Below, piece after piece: positions 47,185 through 57,921 of a stretch of DNA of 64,000 bases (its first letter is position 1; the number at the start of each line of letters is the position of its first letter). The DNA comes from Helicostylum pulchrum (Eukaryota; Mucoromycota; Mucoromycetes; Mucorales; Mucoraceae), in contig JAIXMO010000021.1 of assembly GCA_025677825.1 (NCBI GenBank), positions 186,001 through 250,000 of the forward strand, in the 5' to 3' direction. The notes beneath the pieces were generated by a model. That model made no database searches. It saw only the letters and a list, made by a program, of their open reading frames with translations, and was not told the origin of the DNA. A program made the position numbers and the translations under genes.

Positions 47185-48863
47185 ATGAGTGATCATAATG
47201 AATTAATTTCGCAATTTGTCAGTATGACAAGTGCGCCTGAATCTCAAGCTCAATTTTATCTTGAAATGAGTGAATGGAACTTGGAGGTAATTTTATTTCT
47301 ATAAAGTAAAAAAGAACAATCTATTAAGCAACACCTTTTTTTTTTTTCAAGGTTGCTGTTTCTCAATTCTTTGACAACGTTGGATCAACTGAAGCACATG
47401 CTGAACCTATTACCGAAACCTCTGCACCAGTAACTACTGCATCTGCCTCTTCTTCCTCCAGCGGTCCTGCTACACCTACTAAAAGAAAGACTGCCTCTTC
47501 GTAAGTTTTTTTTTTTTTTCAAAAAAAAAAGTCGCGTTTATTGTATATTAAAGCGAATGTAGATCTAAAATTCGTACTTTGGGTGATATTGGTAAGTCTA
47601 ACGATTCTGACGATGAAGAACATGAGAACCTTTATGCTGGCGGAGAAAAATCGTATGTAAACTATGAAAAACTAAATAAGGAAAGAGTATTGACAACATT
47701 TTGTATAGTGGTATGGTTGTTCAAGGACCTAACAAGAAGGGTGGTAATAATAGTTTAGTGGATGAAATTTTGAAGAAGGCAGCAGAGTAAGTAACAATGA
47801 AAAGATAAAAAAAAGAAGAAAAAAGAGGACTCAAGTATACGTATAAAAAAAATAGAGGTGGACCTGCACCTGAGGAAGAACAAGCTACCAAGAGTGAAAA
47901 GAAGCCTGCTTATACTGGGTCTGGATATAGATTGGGTAGTGAAGACGAACCTTCATCATTAGCTGAACCTTCTTCATCAGCTGGATCTGCTTCACCTGTT
48001 GCTCAAGATATTGAACCTGTATGTGTATATTAAAATAATTGTATATGCAGATTATAATTTATGCAATTTATCTTTCTTCTTTGGTTAGGCTACACGCCAC
48101 TTGACTTTTTGGCGTGATGGTTTTAGTGTAGATGATGGACCATTATTTAGATATACTGACCCAGCCAACCAAGAAATGTTGACAGCCATTAATAGCGGGT
48201 AAGAGAGAAAAGAGAAGAGAGAGAGAAATGATAAGTACAAGTGTATATATTAATTATATCTATATATAGTCGTGCGCCTCTTTCCTTACTCAATGTACGT
48301 CATGGACAACCCGTTGAAGTACGTGTAGTCAAACGCCAAGAAGAAGATTACACACCCCCTCCCAAGGCACCTCCCAAGCCTTTTGAAGGAACTGGAAATC
48401 GCCTTGGCAGTCCAGCAGCCTATGTAGCACCTACACCTGCACCTGGTGCTTTCCCATCAGCAGCAGCAGTAACAACAACAACAACAGCTGCTCCTACTGT
48501 AGATGAATCTCAACCTACTACAAATATTCAAATTCGTCTTGCTGATGGTTCTCGGTAAGTTATGAAAAGGGAACATACATTTATGTACGATGAAAAAGAG
48601 TATTAATAGATTATTATAAAGATTAATTGCCAAATTAAACCATACTCATACTATTGGAGACATTCGTCAATTTATTGAATCGTAAGTGAAACGAATAAAA
48701 AGGTGCCACATTTGATATTAACTTTACTATTAATAGTTCTCGACCTAATGGAAGTCCTTATATCTTGCAAACTGCTTTTCCAGTAAAGGAACTTACAGAT
48801 AATGACCAAACTATAAAAGACGCTGGTTTATTAAATAGTGTTGTTATGCAACGTAATAAGTAA
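47185..48863 (+). CDS. Cdc48/p97 cofactor p47/Shp1 (UBA-SEP-UBX)
   Basis: Adaptor linking the AAA ATPase Cdc48 to ubiquitinated substrates and membrane fusion. Nine exons: 47185-47286, 47352-47500, 47563-47652, 47709-47786, 47856-48018, 48089-48198, 48270-48554, 48622-48681 and 48737-48863, 387 aa (human p47 370). Domain order is diagnostic. A UBA-like N-terminus (residues 1-45, [20 protein letters not shown]) is followed by an acidic linker. Next is the SEP domain ([20 protein letters not shown] ... INSGRAPLSLL), then a Pro/Ala linker and a C-terminal UBX domain ([17 protein letters not shown] ... IGDIRQFIE ... FPVKELTD). All introns are 50-70 nt GT-AG. Start chosen at the first Met of the UBA region; the frame upstream is intergenic. 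Firm identification. Confidence 0.95.
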
Positions 48864-49188
48864 AATAGCAATACTAATAATAATAAAAAAAGAACTGTTT
48901 ATAATTTTTTTTTTTTTTTTTTTTGGGTATTTAAGGTATAATTTTATTAAGAAAGAAAAAAAAACTGGGAGCATAGGTAAAGTGAAAAGAGAAAAAAAGA
49001 AATTCTTATTGTTAGAGAAGGAGGGTTTTAACCCAAAAGGTTTATCTTTTTTTTGACAGTATATAAAAAAAATACTGCCACATTGAACAATTTTTGCTAT
49101 TGTTGTTGCTATTGTTGTTGCTATTGTCGTTGCTATTGTTGTTGCTATTGTTGTTAAAAAATAAGGCCGCTAGCCAATGTTCACCGCC
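48864..49188. other. Intergenic between convergent genes, tandem repeat
   Basis: Shared 3' flank of p47 and the C2H2 gene; holds a long T run near 48906-48924 and the 12-bp tandem repeat listed next. Confidence 0.6.
49094..49153. repeat. 12-bp tandem repeat, five units
   Basis: Five perfect-length units of TTGCTATTGTTG; the third unit reads TTGCTATTGTCG. It lies 36 nt past the stop of the C2H2 gene, whose transcript would carry it as CAACAATAGCAA units in its 3' UTR. Confidence 0.9.
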
Positions 49189-50169
49189 TTAATCTTCAAA
49201 GGCTTCATCATACCCATGCTTGTGAATCAAGTGTCGGTTTAAAGCATCACCACGGCTAAAGTGAGCCGGACAATGATTACAAACATGGGCACGTTCAAGA
49301 CGGTGAACAGTCGCCAAGTGTCTATTTCTGTCATGGCGACGGTCAAACCCCTTCTGGCATTGGGAGCAAATAAACTCCTTAACACGATTATTGTCATGTG
49401 TCTTCATGTGCGTTGTCAAGTTGTATTTTCTTTTTGATGAATGTGCACAGAAGGGACAATTAAAGACCTTGGCAGCGACCTTCTTTCTTCTCTTGGTAGT
49501 AGTAGTGGAGGTACCAGCAGAGGATTCTTCAGCTTTTCTCTTTCTTGATCTTACTGGCTTTTCTTCTTCCTTTTCTTCTTCTTCATCTACTTCTTCTTGC
49601 TTTTCTTCTTCTTGTTCTTGTTCTTCAATATCTTCTTGTTCTATGGCCGTATCTGCCTCTTCGCCATCTTCTTCTACTTCATCTTCTACTGAGCTCAAAG
49701 GTGAGCCAATACCAAAGATGTGGTCAATTAATAAATTTGGGTCGCCGTTCAAAGTTGAGGGGACGTGCGTATTTGCAGTAATAGGATCGCTTGGATCCAC
49801 GACGGAGACATTTGGATAAAGCTGTTCGGTGTCATAAGGTGAACAACTATTATCATCACCAGAACAATAGTCAAATATTGCCTGTTCTTCAGTTACTGAT
49901 GCGTCATTGGAGGAAGGTGAAAGATGACTGAAGTCATAAGTTGATTCGGAACTTGGCGAGTCATGATCATCAATTGGTTGTTGGTTGACGATTAATTTAG
50001 GGTCAATTGTATAACATGCATTGCCTTGGTAGTATGATGGGTACATCATTATAATTGAATTTTGCTTGAATGCAGCACCAGAGCGAATCATGTTATATTG
50101 GTCGTGGGGTTGATGGAGAACTCCATTGGGAGTTAAAGGATAAGAAATGCTGCTTTGATAGGGATTCAT
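49189..50169 (-). CDS. C2H2 zinc-finger transcription factor
   Basis: Nuclear regulator, single exon, 326 aa from the Met at 50169. I start here, not at upstream in-frame Mets, because the upstream part translates as low-complexity 5'-UTR sequence. The N-terminal half is Ser/Pro/Asn/Gln-rich with Asp/Glu, typical of an activation region. Residues about 175-225 are almost pure Glu (EQEQEEEKQEEVDEEEEKEE), followed by a basic probable NLS (RSRKRK, KRRKK). Three consecutive C2H2 fingers end the protein: CPFCAHSSKRKYNLTTHMKTH, CSQCQ...HRNRHLATVH-like (CxxC-x12-H-x4-H) and CNHCPAHFSRGDALNRHLIH with a final KH. Target genes unknown. Confidence 0.88.
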   Translation of the reverse strand: MNPYQSSISYPLTPNGVLHQPHDQYNMIRSGAAFKQNSIIMMYPSYYQGNACYTIDPKLIVNQQPIDDHDSPSSESTYDFSHLSPSSNDASVTEEQAIFDYCSGDDNSCSPYDTEQLYPNVSVVDPSDPITANTHVPSTLNGDPNLLIDHIFGIGSPLSSVEDEVEEDGEEADTAIEQEDIEEQEQEEEKQEEVDEEEEKEEEKPVRSRKRKAEESSAGTSTTTTKRRKKVAAKVFNCPFCAHSSKRKYNLTTHMKTHDNNRVKEFICSQCQKGFDRRHDRNRHLATVHRLERAHVCNHCPAHFSRGDALNRHLIHKHGYDEAFED

Positions 50170-51379
50170 TCTTCGAGAAAAGGGTAATATAATATGTTTG
50201 TACGCAAATAAAATAAAAAAAATAGGATACGGGAAAGAAAAAAAAGGGGAAAAGTCAATTTTTGTCGGGTTTTTATATTTTTTTAAAAAAACTGCGCCAG
50301 TTTCCTTTTTTGTCAAAAAATAGGGACTGTTTTCGTCACGTCGCCATGGCAACGGTCGGCACTCAATTGGATGTGAGACCATCTCGCCCAATGCGGCAAC
50401 TGATACGTGGTTGTCCCGGTTTTTTTTTAATATTAAATTTTCATAACTGTACTCTACCTTTCAAAAAGAAAAAAGAAAAAGGTATTTGTAATACAATGTA
50501 ATACCTTTTTAGAATTATATGGAATATGCTGGAATACATGATTTAAATAAAATATTTTGGCGTGTGCGCCCTTTCAAGAAAAAAAGGGTTGACTTTGTAC
50601 CACTGTGTATGATTCATAATCAACCGTAATATTGACTTTTCGGGTTCTTTTTTACCTTGCAAATACAATAGAATAAATAATCGAGGGTGGGTTTTGACTA
50701 CTTCGGAATCCTTCGCTTCGGTAACTTTAGTGTAGTACGTCGTACCGAATACAGTTGCCTTCGCTTCGAATTCCAAAGCGCTCTTATTGTTTTCCGTATT
50801 ACAAATTGAATTCTGTGCGTAAGTGGCTAGTAATCATGCTTTTTCAAAAGCGTCCAAAGATAGTCTTTCACTTGCCTCGTAGGGGCAATACCTGTTTTTA
50901 TTATGTGGTTCTTGAACTTGCTGCTGCTTGATTTCTTTCTTTCTTTAAGGGTGAACTTTCACAAAATTCCATACACCGCTAAATCAAGCGGCTACTGTAG
51001 CTTGAAGCTACTAGCTGATGGTGCGGGTGGGTAAATTGTTAGCGAATTAAACTACCTTCTCACTGAATTGTCAAGGTATGTAAAATTCTTTTCCGCGCTC
51101 ATTTCCAAATGCTTTTTTTTAGAAATCTGGGTGACTAAATCGTCCCAATTAATAACATTGGAATCTTTAATTAGCTATTAAAAAAAAATAGCTTTATATT
51201 CAAAAAGGCAAGACTATATAGTATGTAAAGAGTTTACTTTTTTTATTATTGAAAAATGCATAGTTAGTACACATAGAGCAGCAATGTAGATTTATGGTTT
51301 TCCAGGAAATAGCAACATTATAGTAATGAAATGCCTTTCAAAGGCAATAAACCCTGAAATCTTAAATGTGTCCAAGTTT

Positions 51380-51425
51380 GAAGCGTTCTATTTACGAGTT
51401 CAGAAAAAGGAAAAGTGCAACGTGC
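51380..51425 (+). repeat. Dispersed repeat family, short fragment
   Basis: GAAGCGTTCTATTTACGAG followed by TTCAGAAAAAGGAAAAGTG matches the 5' portion of the family copies at 20.8, 55.4 and 60.4 kb. Confidence 0.5.
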
Positions 51426-51904
51426 TACCTTTTAATACTTTTCTTTCCAAGAAAATGTAAGTTGTTCATTCAGCAATTGAATGCTAATACTCTTAAACTA
51501 GCTACGCTCAGTAGAGTCGTCGCCCTGCGAGTTTAGATACTTATTAAATAAATCTGGTATGTCCAGTATTGACTTCTTTATCCCTAACTTTCTTATAAGT
51601 CCCCCTCTTCTAGGGGATACAACTGTCAGTTGAATGCTTGAAAAAAAAAAGTTCTATTATCCTGCTCAGCGTCACTCTTAGTCATCTCTATTTTATTATA
51701 TATTATGCCTGTTAATCAAAATGGAATATGAAAGAGGCATAGGATGCAACGTTCGTGCCAGACGTAGAAAGAGATGAAAAAGATGTGGAGAGAACTTCAA
51801 TATTTTATCATGGAGTCATAATGATGCTTTCTTAAAGGAAAAAGCCAGGAGTAAATCAATTTTTACATCTGTCAATTATCTTAACTTTTTAGCATATTTT
51901 TTTT

Positions 51905-52055
51905 TTTTAAACAGAGAAACTTTTTTTTTTTTTTGTTCCGGTTTGGTACCAAAGTACCGGGTTTTGGAGTTTGCACAAGTTTTTTTTATATATTTGAGTC
52001 AAAACTGGGGAGGAAATTGAAAAAAGACATATTTTATACACGATTGATAAATAAA
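51905..52055 (-). repeat. 3'-flank repeat, copy B
   Basis: Reverse-complement counterpart of 35674-35820. The copies differ at a few positions, in the length of A runs, and by a small indel beside a palindrome. Here that palindrome is a perfect TTTGGTACCAAA bracketed by CCGGT and ACCGG. It begins about 40 nt past the stop of the minus-strand gene ending at 52093. Confidence 0.85.
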
Positions 52056-52092
52056 AAAAGAAAAAAAAAAAAAAAGAAAAAAGAAAAAAGGG

Positions 52093-53370
52093 CTATGATT
52101 TCTTTACAGTACCAATACGACTAACAGAACGAACATTAGTTGAACCAGGAGGACGTAAACCGCTGGGTCTATTGGTAGTAGGACTCATGACTCTTTTTGT
52201 TGTTTCTTCTCTACTACTGCTACTACTACTACTACTAGGTTGGGTCTTATTGTCACTACTGGTAAATAAACTATTTCTTGGCCCAGGTGTAGGGCTCCGC
52301 ATACCAATTCTTGAAGGTGTTGCAGAATTTCTCCCTGAATTTAGAGGTGAACCAGGACGATGTATGGACTCTCTAACAGTAGGTATATGACTTGCGCGTT
52401 GTGGTATTCTCTTTGTTGTAGTTGGAATACGAGGAATGCTGCTATTATTTTTATTAGAAGAGGATGAAGTTGTTCTTTGAGGTGTAGGCGATGATGATGC
52501 TGGTGCAGGAATATGTGATGCACGTTTAGTTATGCGTTTTGTAGATCCAGGAGGATTTCTCGCTGTGTACGATCTGCTTGGGGTTGGAATACCACCTGTT
52601 GGCGTAGTACGTGTTGTATTAGACGATGTAGCAGAGTAGTTACTAAGTCTACTTAAAGAACGAGAAGACGATGATGACGATTCAGACGGATAGATCATTG
52701 GCGCCATTCCATATTTACCATACTGAGTTACCGTGCTCTGTGAATTTAAACTATTTTCACTGCTAAAACTATCCGATCTCTTCTTTTCTTGTATTAAAGC
52801 TCGCTTTATATTTTCATTTGGATTCCAATCCAAGTCATATTCCACACTTGGCTCATTCTATTCAAGCCACAATTAGGTCTTTTTTTTTTTTCTTCTTTTT
52901 TTATACTTTGTACTCAAACTTACATTGTCCATCTTCCAGAAATCTTCAGCAGAGTCATCCAAATCTAAATCACCCAAATCTGGTAAATCAGTTTCGTCGT
53001 CCATATCAACTGTAAAGTTTGCATTGATAAGCTCATCCAAATTGACACTGTCTTCAGAAGCAATTGACTCGGGACGCCCTTTTTTTAATGTTCTTTCTAT
53101 CGGTATACTATTTTTTTTTTTAAAAAAAAGAGAGTTAGTTTTGCTTTAATATTTTTTTTTTTTGTAAAAAATGATAAAATACCTATTATTATCAGCATCC
53201 ACAATAATTGTATTTGTTTCTGAGGGTTCTCGATAAGTATGTATATTCATTAACCAACCTTGAACATTATCTGGTTGATTGGAAATACTACCCGATTCTT
53301 GAATAGTAGGCGTTAAGGGTTTTTTATCGCCAAACCCTTTATAGAAGCGTAAACTTGGTGATTGTGCCAT
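52093..53370 (-). CDS. Probable microtubule plus-end protein with SxIP motifs
   Basis: Family not recognised. Three exons: 53370-53183, 53107-52924 and 52857-52093, 378 aa. Residues 1-125 hold an acidic region (VDMDDETDLPDLGDLDLDD). Residues 126-378 are disordered, rich in Ser/Thr/Pro/Arg. In that basic region SxIP tripeptide-type motifs occur three times: KRASHIPAP, NNSSIPRIP and QRASHIPTV. SxIP flanked by basic and Ser/Pro residues is the known binding motif for EB1/Bim1, which targets proteins to growing microtubule ends. Paralogous blocks repeat (TKRITKRASHIP and TKRIPQRASHIP), suggesting internal duplication. There is no globular domain, so the function is inferred from motifs only. The last exon ends next to repeat copy B. 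Confidence 0.75.
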
Positions 53371-54133
53371 AACCAAAGGGTATATATATTATAATATATT
53401 TTATAAAAAAAAAGAAGGAGAGGAAAAAAAAAAAAAAAAAGTTGTTACAAAAAGGGGTGAAAAAAGAAAAAAAAAACTACGTCATCATTTGGGTTGTTGT
53501 TGTTGTGCTTATGCTTGTTATGGATAATGTCTTGTAATGCACAAAGTGATTTGACGTCAAAGTATGCCCCACTTCTACCTTGCAACAAGCAAGATAAACA
53601 CGTCAAATCCATGCATTATTTGAAATGACGAAGTTTAATGTCATACTGGAATTTGATTGTCTACTCTCTCCACTCGTATCGTCATCAAAATCGCAAGATG
53701 ATTTACCCTTTTGTTCAGTGTTCCCCTTATTTTAATTATTTGTCGTACTTGGACGTGCCAGTGTCTTGTTGGATACAAGCCCGTACATATATATCTAATA
53801 ATTTTAGACTACTACTTTTGTGCGCGATTTAATCTAAGCATACTATCTTAAATGAGGGGAAAAGTGGATAAATTGAGAACAACATATTATTCATAAGGAA
53901 ACAAACATCCTATTTTTAGAGGCATTAATTAGAGTCGCCAACTTTGTATACCTGTGGTGCTGCAAACAAGGACACCATCACCTGATTGAGTAATACCCTA
54001 CGTATTACACCAGTTTATGTTTCTGCGAATACCCAACAGCAGTCAATTTAAGCGTCACATCACTTCTTATCGCATTTAAACATAAAGTTGAACTTGCTTT
54101 AAAGCTTTCTCTCAAGAAAGATAAAAAAAAAAA
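53371..54133. other. Intergenic between divergent genes
   Basis: Promoter region for the SxIP protein (-) and Bdp1 (+). Poly-A tracts, a short TTG run near 53497, and no supportable gene; a 64-codon frame at 53638-53832 lacks features. Confidence 0.5.
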
Positions 54134-55172
54134 ATGTCTGCCGAGAATAGCATTTCAATTAGTTAAGTATACAAAAGGTTTTATTACGTGCATATAAGAA
54201 ACTAATAAAAAAAATTAAACAGATAAAAACAAAAAGAAGTTTAAACCTAAATTAGGTAAACGAAAACGTATAAGCGAGGAAATCAGTACAAGTCATGAAG
54301 AACAAGAACCAGCAAGAGCCAATGAACCTCCTAAATCAGTTAAACGAAAACACATCGGTGAGGAAAGCGATAAAAATCAACAAGAGTCAGCCAGAACGAA
54401 TGAACCATCAGCTAATACAATTCAACCGATCGAGCAAGATTACTTGGAAACGCAAATGCCTCCACCAGAACTCATTCAAGAGCTCACTCACTTATACCCA
54501 AAAGCCGTTCAGAAAGTAACCAAACGTTTCAAATGCGCTCCACCTAAAGATTATATTCCTCCAGACTTGCCAACTGCAGAGGATAGAAGGAAACAATCAG
54601 ACATAGCTCAAGAGTCTCTTTTAAGTGAAACTCAAAAACAAATCCAAGAAATCAAAAGAAAAAGAGAGGAACGAGAGCAAACGAATGATTTAACAGAATC
54701 GTAAGTGTGTACATTCATACATACATATTAGAATAAATCCATTCTAATAGCGTTGCTTTATACAGAGCTTCAGCACCTCAAGTAAAACTAGTCAAAGGGA
54801 AAATTGTACTAGATGAAGATACCTTGGAAGTGAGTAGATCAGATCCCAATTATAAAGATATTGTTACAGATATCTTGATAGAAAACCAAGAAGTAAGATT
54901 AAAATCTCCCTGGACACCATTAGAAACTCAAGTATTTTACGATGTAAAGCTACTTTTTTTTTTTTTTTTTTTTTTACTGCACAAAATAAGTATCTAATTA
55001 TTATTATTATTAGGGATTGTCAATATATGGTTTGGATTTTCGAATGATAGCAAGTACACTAGTAGGCAGAACCAGAGAGAGTGTTTTCTTAAAATACCAC
55101 AGAGAAGAAGCTCGTTACCCAGAAAAAGTTGCCAAATATATGTTTAATAAGAAGCCTGCCGGTAACGTATAA
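54134..55172 (+). CDS. BDP1: TFIIIB subunit B''/Bdp1, Myb/SANT domain
   Basis: RNA polymerase III initiation factor that clamps the TBP-Brf1-DNA complex. Four exons: 54134-54161, 54223-54700, 54766-54943 and 55014-55172, 280 aa. The first intron donor is GTTAAG; using it avoids the TAA that would end the first exon. N-terminal 100 residues are Lys/Glu-rich with two similar KRKRISEE/KRKHIGEE pieces. A charged coiled coil follows (KQIQEIKRKREEREQ). Next is the family block GKIVLDEDTLEVSR, then the SANT domain: SPWTPLETQVFYDGLSIYG, LDFRMIASTLVGRTRESVFL and KYHREEARYPEK. The W...FY..LS..G.DF.MIA pattern is that of Bdp1. It is shorter than yeast Bdp1 (594 aa) because the flanking regions are reduced. 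Confidence 0.85.
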
Positions 55173-55711
55173 ATACCCAAAACATAAATATGTCGCTATC
55201 CCTTATAAATATATTACGTAATAAAAAGTTTACTGTGTATTCCTCATGTACATCTTTATATCTTATATTGATTATTCTACTTTTTTCTAGTGCCTTTCTT
55301 TTCTTTTTTTTATCTCCGTTCTAGCAACAGCTGCACATAAGAGAAACTTGTTACGAGCGCTCAAATATGGTTTCACGGCGACTATGATAGCGTATAGATA
55401 TCGGGCTACTTTTTTCAAGAACGCTTTATAAGGGTAAGTAAAAAGTAATATACCACACTCTCTTTTCTGAGAGCTTGTAAATAGAACGCGTACTAAGAAA
55501 TTTCCCCGTATAATATTATACAGCACAAAAAAAAAAAGGTCTGGCGAAGCCTGTCAGGGTCTGCTAGTGAATTACGATACAATGCTCTGCTTATTTAAAT
55601 CGGCGTCAATACAAGTAAATATTATCATGTGAATATCATCATACACGCTATAATTATGTAACTTAAATTTGTAGCCCCACCTATTTATTTTCTTTTTCTT
55701 TCTCTCCAACT
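55173..55711. other. Intergenic with dispersed-repeat copy
   Basis: Between Bdp1 and the lipase gene, largely occupied by the minus-strand copy of the dispersed repeat (55320-55490). The 79-codon minus-strand frame here is the translation of that repeat. Confidence 0.5.
55320..55490 (-). repeat. Dispersed repeat family, copy 2
   Basis: On the minus strand: GCGTTCTATTTACAAGC, CTCTCAGAAAAGAGAG (5-bp stem), TTATAAAGCGTTCTTG, AAAAAAGTAGCCCG, ATATCTATACG, then GTAACAAGTTTCTCTTATG. Blocks and order agree with the copy at 60.4 kb. Confidence 0.75.
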
Positions 55712-57706
55712 ATGAAGAAAAATAATTTGCAACTGATAACGGAAATAACGTTATTATTAGCGTTAATACCAGCAGTTATCGGCTACTATGCCGACTACAA
55801 AGGACGATGGATTTGGAGTTTACTTTGTTACCTGCTGTCAGTTTCTATACTGGTGACACCTATTTTTCTGTACACTGCTATCAAGTCTATTCAACACTGT
55901 ATGCCCTTTGTGCTTCGTATCTTGGTCCGTATTAGTACTCGCTTAACTCCTATCGCTCGATTCATCTCTCAAAACAAATTTTTACGTCCCCTCATCAATT
56001 TCATTATTCGATCTCAATTCTTTTTATGGTTTATGGCATTGCTAATGAGCGATCAAGTCATTCGAACCATTATGGGTAGATTCACCGGTCAACATGCCAG
56101 CAGTAGATATTTATGTAAAGAATATATACATTGCAGTACGCGTTACGTAAGATTTTGACAGTTTTTTTTTTTTTTTTTCAATAGCACTTATTAATGTAGG
56201 TGATTCAAGGTTCTTTAATACAGTTCATGACGAATTAAAAGATAGATCGGTTGCTGATAGAGAACAGTACCAAAACCCTATTAAAAAAACAAATACCAAG
56301 GATTTCAAAAGACCCCAATATTCATTGTCTGTGGCACATACATTATCTGTTGCCAGTAAATTAGCATATGAAGATGTAGCTGTGGTAAAGTATGAGTTGG
56401 AACAAGCTGGTTATGACGTTGAAAATACCTTTCGACCAATTGGATACAAGGTAGTATTTTTGTTTGTGTATACACGTGGAAAAAAAAACTAAAACTGTCG
56501 AGTAGAATGTTTGTGCCTATGTTGTAGAGAAGGATAATGATGTTATGCTAGTATTCCGAGGGTTAGTAGTTGTAACTATTTACTAAAGAAAAATGGCTTT
56601 ATTGACGTATTATTTATTAGAACGAACCCATTGAATATTCAAAATTACGTTACTAATATTGACGCTGGATTAACTGAAGTTTCATCAGCCAATGGATACA
56701 TGGGTAAAGTACATAAAGGGTTCTGGGACGCAATGGGAGCTACATCATCATCAGACAATTTACACGATACCAGTCGACTTCCCAGTATTCAAATTGACTT
56801 GAACGCTTCGTTATATCAGTCCATTTCATCTGCTGTTTTTGCTATTGGACGTATTATGAAACTACTTACGTTCAACATTTTTGCAAACGTAATTGACCCT
56901 ATTGATGCCAGCTGGTCTGGCTACGATTCCACCATTGTGCGAAACCAATCCATGTACTGTCAAGCAGAGAATTTAATTCTTGAAATCTTTAAAAACCCTG
57001 CACTGATGGATGAAGGAAAAAAAAAGAATTTGTATATTACAGGGCATTCACTTGGTGGTGCATTAGCTACTGTATTTTTGGCCAAGATGATTCAATGTGA
57101 TAGTCCACTTATAAATTATTTTGGAGGGTTATATACTTATGGTCAACCTAATATTGGCGATAAAGATTTTGGAAGTTCATTTAGCCCTGAGATTACATGC
57201 AAGATTTTTAATCATACATATAATAACGGTAAAAAACAGAAAAAACAGAAAAAGAAAAAGGGGTTGAATTGTGCTTATATCTAATATTTTTTATAAAAGA
57301 TGTTGTACCGCGTATCCCATTTTGGTATAGTCCACCACCTGGTACCTTGGTCTTTATTGATTCATCATACAAGATCTCTATATACCCGCCTAACCCTAAA
57401 ACACATGAACCTATTCCAGTCCGTCCAATTTCATTTATTCATTTATCTGGATTGTTAAGTAAACCCGTTATTCGTCGACTCAAATTTGAAACCACTACAC
57501 GAATCTTATTCCGTGTTTTATTGCCCTTCTTTATCTCTGATCATTTTCCTAGCGACTATAGTGATGCCTTATTGACGGGTGATGTTGAATGGATTATTGT
57601 AGGTGAAAAAGAAGGTGGACACCAAGAAAAAGAAGAAGATTATGCTGGTGAAAAATCGAAACGATACAGTTTAAAGATTGCTGATGAAGAAGAAATGTAC
57701 AAGTAG
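55712..57706 (+). CDS. Membrane-anchored class 3 (fungal) lipase
   Basis: Predicted triacylglycerol-lipase-like serine hydrolase with an N-terminal membrane domain. Five exons: 55712-56114, 56185-56450, 56506-56561, 56621-57228 and 57300-57706, 579 aa. Residues about 5-140 contain several hydrophobic helices (LITEITLLLALIPAVIGYY, SLLCYLLSVSILVTPIFLY, FFLWFMALLMS). The lipase-3 domain follows. It has the oxyanion-type MLVFRGTNPLNIQN across intron 3, nucleophile elbow YITGHSLGGALATVF with the catalytic Ser, the Asp-containing DVVPRIPF across intron 4, and a later His in SFIHLSG. The C-terminal tail is acidic/basic. Intron 1 has two in-frame acceptors 15 nt apart (after CAATAG or after AATGTAG), so two protein forms differing by five residues are possible. 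Substrate unknown. Confidence 0.9.
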
Positions 57707-57921
57707 ATAATGCAATGTAAAAGCAGAAACTTACTTGCTGAAATAAGTAAACAAACAATAAATACACTGCATCTTTTTGTTAATAAAAAAGAAAACGTTG
57801 TTGTAAATCTTGATTGATGATTGGTTAAAAAAAAAGAGATAGAGACAGAGAGAGTATTTATAGAACTTTGCACTATTTTTATTTCATTATGAGAGTGTTA
57901 CATAAAAATACAAGTGGGTAA

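Larger units (their letters stand above)
50170..52092. other. Intergenic with repeat fragments
   Basis: Contains the promoter of the C2H2 gene, a fragment of the dispersed repeat (about 51380-51425) and copy B of the 3'-flank repeat (about 51905-52055). A 77-codon frame at 50543-50776 (-) is unrecognised and not called. Confidence 0.5.

Noticed and set aside
50543..50776. Minus-strand frame of 77 codons
   Set aside because: No known motif, no splice partners and no paralogue in the window; left as unannotated.
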